This document shows, piece by piece, positions 59,210-64,000 of a DNA stretch of 64,000 bases (positions within the stretch are counted from its first letter, which is position 1; each line of letters begins with the position of its first letter). The stretch comes from Tragulus kanchil (lineage: Eukaryota; Chordata; Mammalia; Artiodactyla; Tragulidae). The notes beneath the pieces were generated by a model. It was not told the origin of the DNA. It was given only the letters and a program-made list of their open reading frames with translations, and made no database searches. The translations under genes and the position numbers were made by a program. The stretch is taken from contig JAIOJX010000001.1 in assembly GCA_022376925.1 (NCBI GenBank), positions 3,753,501 to 3,817,500 of the forward strand, in the 5' to 3' direction.

Positions 59210-60960
59210 GCATTTTTTTAACTTTATTGAAATATAGTTGATTTATAATATTGTGTTAGTTTCTAGTGTATAGCAAAGTGATTAAATATATATGTATCTG
59301 TATATGTATATAATATATATATATATATATATGTGTGTGTGTACATATTCTTTTTCAGATTCTTTTCCATTATAGGAAATTGAATATAGTTCCCTGGGCT
59401 ATACAATAGGTTCCCTGTTGGATATCTATTTTATACATAGTAGCATGTATCTGTTAATTCCAAATTTCTAATTTATCCCTTCTTCTCCCCTCCCCACTTA
59501 TCCCCTTTGGTAATCATAAGTTTGTTTTCTATGTCTGTGAGTCACTGTTTTGTAAATAAGCTCATTTGTATCATTTTTTTATCACACACGGAAGTTTCCA
59601 GCCCAGAATGTCAATAGTTGAGAAATCCTGTCATGGTGGGATGACTCAGCAGCTCTTACTGTGAGTCTTAGCTTGTCACTTGCTAATAGGGTCACTGCAG
59701 ATCTGTAAGCCAATTTGCAGCATCTGTAAACTGGAAGAGATGGTAACAGCAGCTATGGACCAGGATAGGTGTTCAATAAGTGGTAAGCATTCTCTCATCC
59801 CTCAGCTGTACTTACTGCTTACTAGGGCCATGACTTTGGGCAAGTTACGTAACGTTTCTGAGCTTCCATCTCTTTATTTGTAAAAGAGAGCTGTGTTAAG
59901 TACTGTGGGTACTCAAAGGAAATGGCACGTGAGCTGGGCTTTAGATGGATCAGTTTTTGCCATTTGAAATGAAGTGAGGAATTGTCAAAATAAGAGAAAT
60001 TGTCCTTTATGTGAGCTGGGGTTTAGAGGAAAAAGTTGTTCTTCTGGCTTTTTTTTTTTTTTTTTTTGGCCACTTCTATTGATCTTTCATTTATTTATCT
60101 TTGTTCTTTGCCCTGTGTGGGCCTCCCATCGCAGTGGCCTCTCTAGTCACAGAGCGCTGGCTCTGGGCACATGCGCTCCAGAGCTCCAGCTCAGTAGTTG
60201 ATCACATCAGTCCAGCCGCTCTGCAGCATGTAGGATCTTCCCAGGCCAAGGATAGAACCGGTGCCCCTTGTACTGCAAGACGGTGTCCTTACCCACTGGA
60301 CTACCAGGGAAGTCCGCATTTTTTTAACTTTATTGAAATATAGTTGATTTATAATATTGTGTTAGTTTCTAGTGTATAGCAAAGTGATTAAATATATATG
60401 TATCTGTATATGTATATAATATATATATATATATATATGTGTGTGTGTACATATTCTTTTTCAGATTCTTTTCCATTATAGGAAATTGAATATAGTTCCC
60501 TGGGCTATACAATAGGTTCCCTGTTGGATATCTATTTTATACATAGTAGCATGTATCTGTTAATTCCAAATTTCTAATTTATCCCTTCTTCTCCCCTCCC
60601 CACTTATCCCCTTTGGTAATCATAAGTTTGTTTTCTATGTCTGTGAGTCACTGTTTTGTAAATAAGCTCATTTGTATCATTTTTTTTAAGATTCCACATA
60701 TAAGCACTATCATATGATATTTGTCTTTCTCTGATTTCACTTAGTATGATAATCTCTAAATCCATCTATGTTGCTGCAAATGTCCTTGATTAATTTTTAT
60801 GGCTGAGTAGTATTCCACTGTATATATGTACCACATCTTTTTTAATCCATTCCTTGCCGATGGAAGCAGCATAGGTTGCTTCCATGTTTTGGCTATTGTA
60901 AATAGTGGGCTGCTTTGAACAGAGGGATGTCTGTACCTTTTTGAGTGATAGCTTTGTCCT
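59210..60960 (-). mobile_element. L1 3' end (L1MA-like), expanded by duplication 17
   Basis: 'tttattgaaatatagttgattta', 'ttccctgggctatacaatagg', 'gactccacatataagc' type and 'gagtagtattccactgtatatatg' are L1 3' UTR and ORF2 end in antisense. Only the second copy (60316-60960) continues to the truncation, next to a Bov-tA. Confidence 0.75.
59285..59345. repeat. TA/TG microsatellite
   Basis: An AT dinucleotide run followed by GTGTGTGTGT; repeated identically at 60391-60451. Confidence 0.9.
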
Positions 60961-61084
60961 GATATATGTCTTCCAGCAGTTTTGATTTCAAGCCCACTCC
61001 AGCCTCCTCCACCTTGCAACAGTCTGGTGGAGGATGAGAGTGCCCAGGACAAGCCATGCCAGTGTTCAGATACTTGTGCATACT

Positions 61085-61260
61085 CACACATGCTGAGTTG
61101 TTCAGTCGTTTCTGACTCTTTCCAATCCCATGGACTGTAGCCCACCAGGCTCTTCTCCCAGAAACAGTGTTGGAGTGGATTGCCATTTCCTCTTCCAGGG
61201 GATCTTCCTGAACCAGGGATTGAACCCAAATCTCCTTGAGTTGTCCCTAAAGCATTGCAT
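61085..61260 (-). mobile_element. Bov-tA SINE
   Basis: 'gagttgttcagtcgtttctgac', 'cccatggactgtagcccaccaggc', 'gttggagtggattgccatttcc' and the reversed tRNA B-box ('agggattgaaccc') identify it. About 60 bases to the left are also SINE-like. Confidence 0.85.
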
Positions 61261-61359
61261 CATATCAAGGTGATGCCAATCACCAAATATTATGAAAGTC
61301 GCTATTATGTATAGTCACCAGGCTAATCAAAAAGGAAAACAAAAGGAACAGAAGAAGAA

Positions 61360-61440
61360 ATTCACATTCATTGAGCATCTATTCTGTCCCAGATACTGGG
61401 ATAAGGGTTATGTTAGTCCATTTGGTGCTCATAATTCTGT
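61360..61440 (-). mobile_element. L2 remnant
   Basis: 'cacattcattgagcatctattctgtcccagatactggg' resembles the reverse of L2. It is repeated at 62462-62542. Confidence 0.5.
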
Positions 61441-61614
61441 GTGTATGACCTATACTCAATTTCAGGTGGAAAAATAAGCTTAGTGAATAAGTCCCTTACC
61501 AAATTCACACAGTTGCAAAATCAGAATATACAACTAATTCTGCGACTCTGGAATAAGATATTCTCTGCCCAGTCATAGTCTCTGCTCTCAGACTGTCAGG
61601 ATCCACAGATACGC

Positions 61615-61690
61615 TCCTGAGCAAGTCCCTTCCTCTCTCTGGGTCTCAATTTCCACACGTGGAAATTGATGGTTTTAGACTAGATCATTT
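61615..61690 (+). mobile_element. MIR fragment
   Basis: 'gagcaagtcccttcctctctctgggtctcaatttcc' matches the sense MIR core. It is repeated at 62717-62792. Confidence 0.55.
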
Positions 61691-62099
61691 AAAAAGTTCC
61701 TTTTTCCTCTGACTTTACTTAAATTGAATTAAAAGAAAAAGTCTCAGGCATTTGTACCCTTTCAGCAAGCTGTGCAAAAGCCATTCTGACAGAATCCCTC
61801 TTTCCAATTTGGCAAATTGGTTAATCTCTAGTGAAAAGGGCTTTTTCCTAGGTGAAATGGAAAACAGGGAAATTTGGCAATTAGCTAATGGCAAGAGAGA
61901 TAAGCATGTGAGCATGCAACCAGGCATGCTTGTATGGTAGGTGCAGATAGATCTTAATGGCAAAATTAGACAAATAAATTATTTCTTCTAACCCTTTACC
62001 AAAAATATATTGTCAATATGATGTTTTAGTCACAATTTGGTTAAGGGATACAGAGCTCCTCTAATACATCTGGTTTCATCTTCATGGAGGCAACTCCTT

Positions 62100-62250
62100 G
62101 GGCAAATGACAATTAATTTCCAGATAATTCATTCATTCTTAAACACAAACTACGTGCCAGACACTGCACTAGGTGTTCTCAAAATAAAGGGTAAATATGA
62201 GATGCGAACACTGTCAAGGAGCCCACGGTGTACTAATCTACTCAGATGGG
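62100..62250 (-). mobile_element. L2 remnant
   Basis: 'attcattcttaaacacaaactacgtgccagacactgcactagg' and 'aacactgtcaaggagcccacgg' are the reverse of the L2 3' end. It is repeated at 63202-63352. Confidence 0.7.
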
Positions 62251-62354
62251 ACCCCAAGTAGCCCATCATGGTGCTTTAGAATTTCCAAGACATATCTACC
62301 ATCTCGTTTGATGCTCTCAGTAGCCTGTTAAGGTAGTTAAGGAAGATTTCATGA

Positions 62355-62430
62355 GCCTCACTTTATAGATGAGGAAACTGAAGCTTATTAGAAACTGTGT
62401 CTCAGGTGCTAGTTAGAGTAACAAGCCAGG
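62355..62430 (-). mobile_element. MIR fragment
   Basis: 'cactttatagatgaggaaactgaagc' and 'gtgctagttagagtaac' follow minus-sense MIR. It is repeated at 63457-63535. Confidence 0.6.
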
Positions 62431-63535
62431 CTTAAGGAAAACAAAAGGAACAGAAGAAGAAATTCACATTCATTGAGCATCTATTCTGTCCCAGATACTG
62501 GGATAAGGGTTATGTTAGTCCATTTGGTGCTCATAATTCTGTGTGTATGACCTATACTCAATTTCAGGTGGAAAAATAAGCTTAGTGAATAAGTCCCTTA
62601 CCAAATTCACACAGTTGCAAAATCAGAATATACAACTAATTCTGCGACTCTGGAATAAGATATTCTCTGCCCAGTCATAGTCTCTGCTCTCAGACTGTCA
62701 GGATCCACAGATACGCTCCTGAGCAAGTCCCTTCCTCTCTCTGGGTCTCAATTTCCACACGTGGAAATTGATGGTTTTAGACTAGATCATTTAAAAAGTT
62801 CCTTTTTCCTCTGACTTTACTTAAATTGAATTAAAAGAAAAAGTCTCAGGCATTTGTACCCTTTCAGCAAGCTGTGCAAAAGCCATTCTGACAGAATCCC
62901 TCTTTCCAATTTGGCAAATTGGTTAATCTCTAGTGAAAAGGGCTTTTTCCTAGGTGAAATGGAAAACAGGGAAATTTGGCAATTAGCTAATGGCAAGAGA
63001 GATAAGCATGTGAGCATGCAACCAGGCATGCTTGTATGGTAGGTGCAGATAGATCTTAATGGCAAAATTAGACAAATAAATTATTTCTTCTAACCCTTTA
63101 CCAAAAATATATTGTCAATATGATGTTTTAGTCACAATTTGGTTAAGGGATACAGAGCTCCTCTAATACATCTGGTTTCATCTTCATGGAGGCAACTCCT
63201 TGGGCAAATGACAATTAATTTCCAGATAATTCATTCATTCTTAAACACAAACTACGTGCCAGACACTGCACTAGGTGTTCTCAAAATAAAGGGTAAATAT
63301 GAGATGCGAACACTGTCAAGGAGCCCACGGTGTACTAATCTACTCAGATGGGACCCCAAGTAGCCCATCATGGTGCTTTAGAATTTCCAAGACATATCTA
63401 CCATCTCGTTTGATGCTCTCAGTAGCCTGTTAAGGTAGTTAAGGAAGATTTCATGAGCCTCACTTTATAGATGAGGAAACTGAAGCTTATTAGAAACTGT
63501 GTCTCAGGTGCTAGTTAGAGAGTAACAAAGCCAGG

Positions 63536-64000
63536 AACACATTCTTGGGTTTTCTTGGCTCAGGAGTCAAATGCTCCTTTCCCTCTACCATTACCTTCAT
63601 TTCTTTAGGCCAAGACTGCCATCAAATGTTTGGTAGCTGAATCAAGGTTTTCCTTGAAAATACAATATCATCTAGGAAACATTCCACTTATATCTTCCCC
63701 TAGAGAGCAATTCAATTGGATGGTTCCATCTCTAATTTTTATAAAAGATTATATTCTCTTTCACTTCAACAAAATTCATAGAAAACCTAGTGCAGGTGCC
63801 AGCACAGAGGCAGATGTTCTCTCATTGACTTTGCATGCTTTCAACTCTCAGGCTGCTTTGTTTTCTTGCCAGATCAAAGTCAAAATGCTGGCAAGAATAG
63901 ACCATAAGTGGTGTGGCAATGCCATTTGCTATTCCCGAAGCAGAGCTTTTTCAATACATCTTGAATCCCTGACATCCTATTCTGCTCTCTTCACTCCTTG
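63536..64000. other. Unique non-coding sequence at window end
   Basis: Nothing recognised; no duplication junction and no open frame of note. Confidence 0.4.

Larger units (their letters stand above)
58475..60687. repeat. Tandem duplication 17 (1.106 kb unit)
   Basis: Bases 58475-59580 recur as 59581-60687 with a constant shift of 1106 and no difference noticed, including the 17-base T-run and the TA/TG microsatellite. Real tandem copies of any age would be expected to differ at such tracts. Confidence 0.97.
61332..63535. repeat. Tandem duplication 18 (1.102 kb unit)
   Basis: Bases 61332-62430 recur as 62434-63535, shift 1102. Differences cluster in the last 30 bases of the first copy ('gagtaacaagccagg' against 'gagagtaacaaagccagg'). 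Confidence 0.96.

Noticed and set aside
811..63535. A satellite or programmed tandem-amplification system
   Set aside because: Units at the 18 sites share no sequence or common breakpoint motif, each occurs just twice, and copies decay at the junctions. An assembly cause fits better.

Overview
This is a repeat-rich, gene-free stretch of a ruminant (Cetartiodactyla) nuclear genome. The ruminant call rests on Bov-tA / Bov-A SINEs (around 10486-10710, 33677-33860, 36340-36460 and 61085-61260) alongside CHR-type tRNA-derived SINEs and young ruminant-type L1 copies. Ancient mammalian repeats (MIR, L2, Tigger1, Tigger2/MER2, MER5-type hAT elements, old L1M, a MaLR-like LTR) make up the background. 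I cannot name the species. I see no host protein-coding exon, tRNA, rRNA, CRISPR array or prokaryotic feature; the open frames over 100 codons that I recognise belong to L1.

The dominant feature is not a gene. Eighteen direct tandem duplications, each with a unit of about 0.91-1.17 kb, lie end to end through the window, with junctions near 1981, 6260, 9370, 14593, 20112, 21916, 23782, 27955, 31095, 38415, 42602, 44720, 48885, 50726, 53790, 56090, 59580 and 62432. The duplicated sequences are unrelated to each other; only unit length is shared. Copies are nearly identical, and differences cluster within tens of bases of the junctions. This is the pattern expected if contigs overlapping by about 1.1 kb were concatenated without merging the overlap. 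About 19-20 kb of the 64 kb is redundant, so the real locus is probably near 44-45 kb. This is inference; raw reads would decide it. An 82-bp duplication near 52133-52296 and a 0.5-kb inverted copy (5695-6183 against 30649-32210) may have the same origin.

Layout: 1-1369, old L1 3' end. 4131-4160, TG microsatellite. 4228-5420, Tigger2/MER2 pieces with a Bov-A insertion. 8620-8905, MIR and L2. 10486-10710, Bov-tA. 11447-12260, a short young L1 with a perfect 14-bp target-site duplication. 16195-26155, a Tigger1 transposon split by an LTR-like element and by L1 sequence that carries three chained duplications. 26636-33935, MIR, L2, MER5-type and MaLR-like repeats with a nested Bov-tA. 33936-41300, mostly unique sequence with scattered SINEs. 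41308-46000, CHR SINEs, L2 and old L1M. 48158-50019, an old L1 with a twin-priming inversion. 50148-55366, a young 5'-truncated L1 with target-site duplication, whose 1023-codon frame repeats the reverse transcriptase segment because of one duplication. 57165-61260, CHR SINEs, an L1 3' end and Bov-tA. 61332-64000, L2 and MIR remnants, then unique sequence.

No genes work together here. The biology is retrotransposon history (nesting, target-site duplication, twin priming, internal deletion). The anomaly is the systematic duplication.
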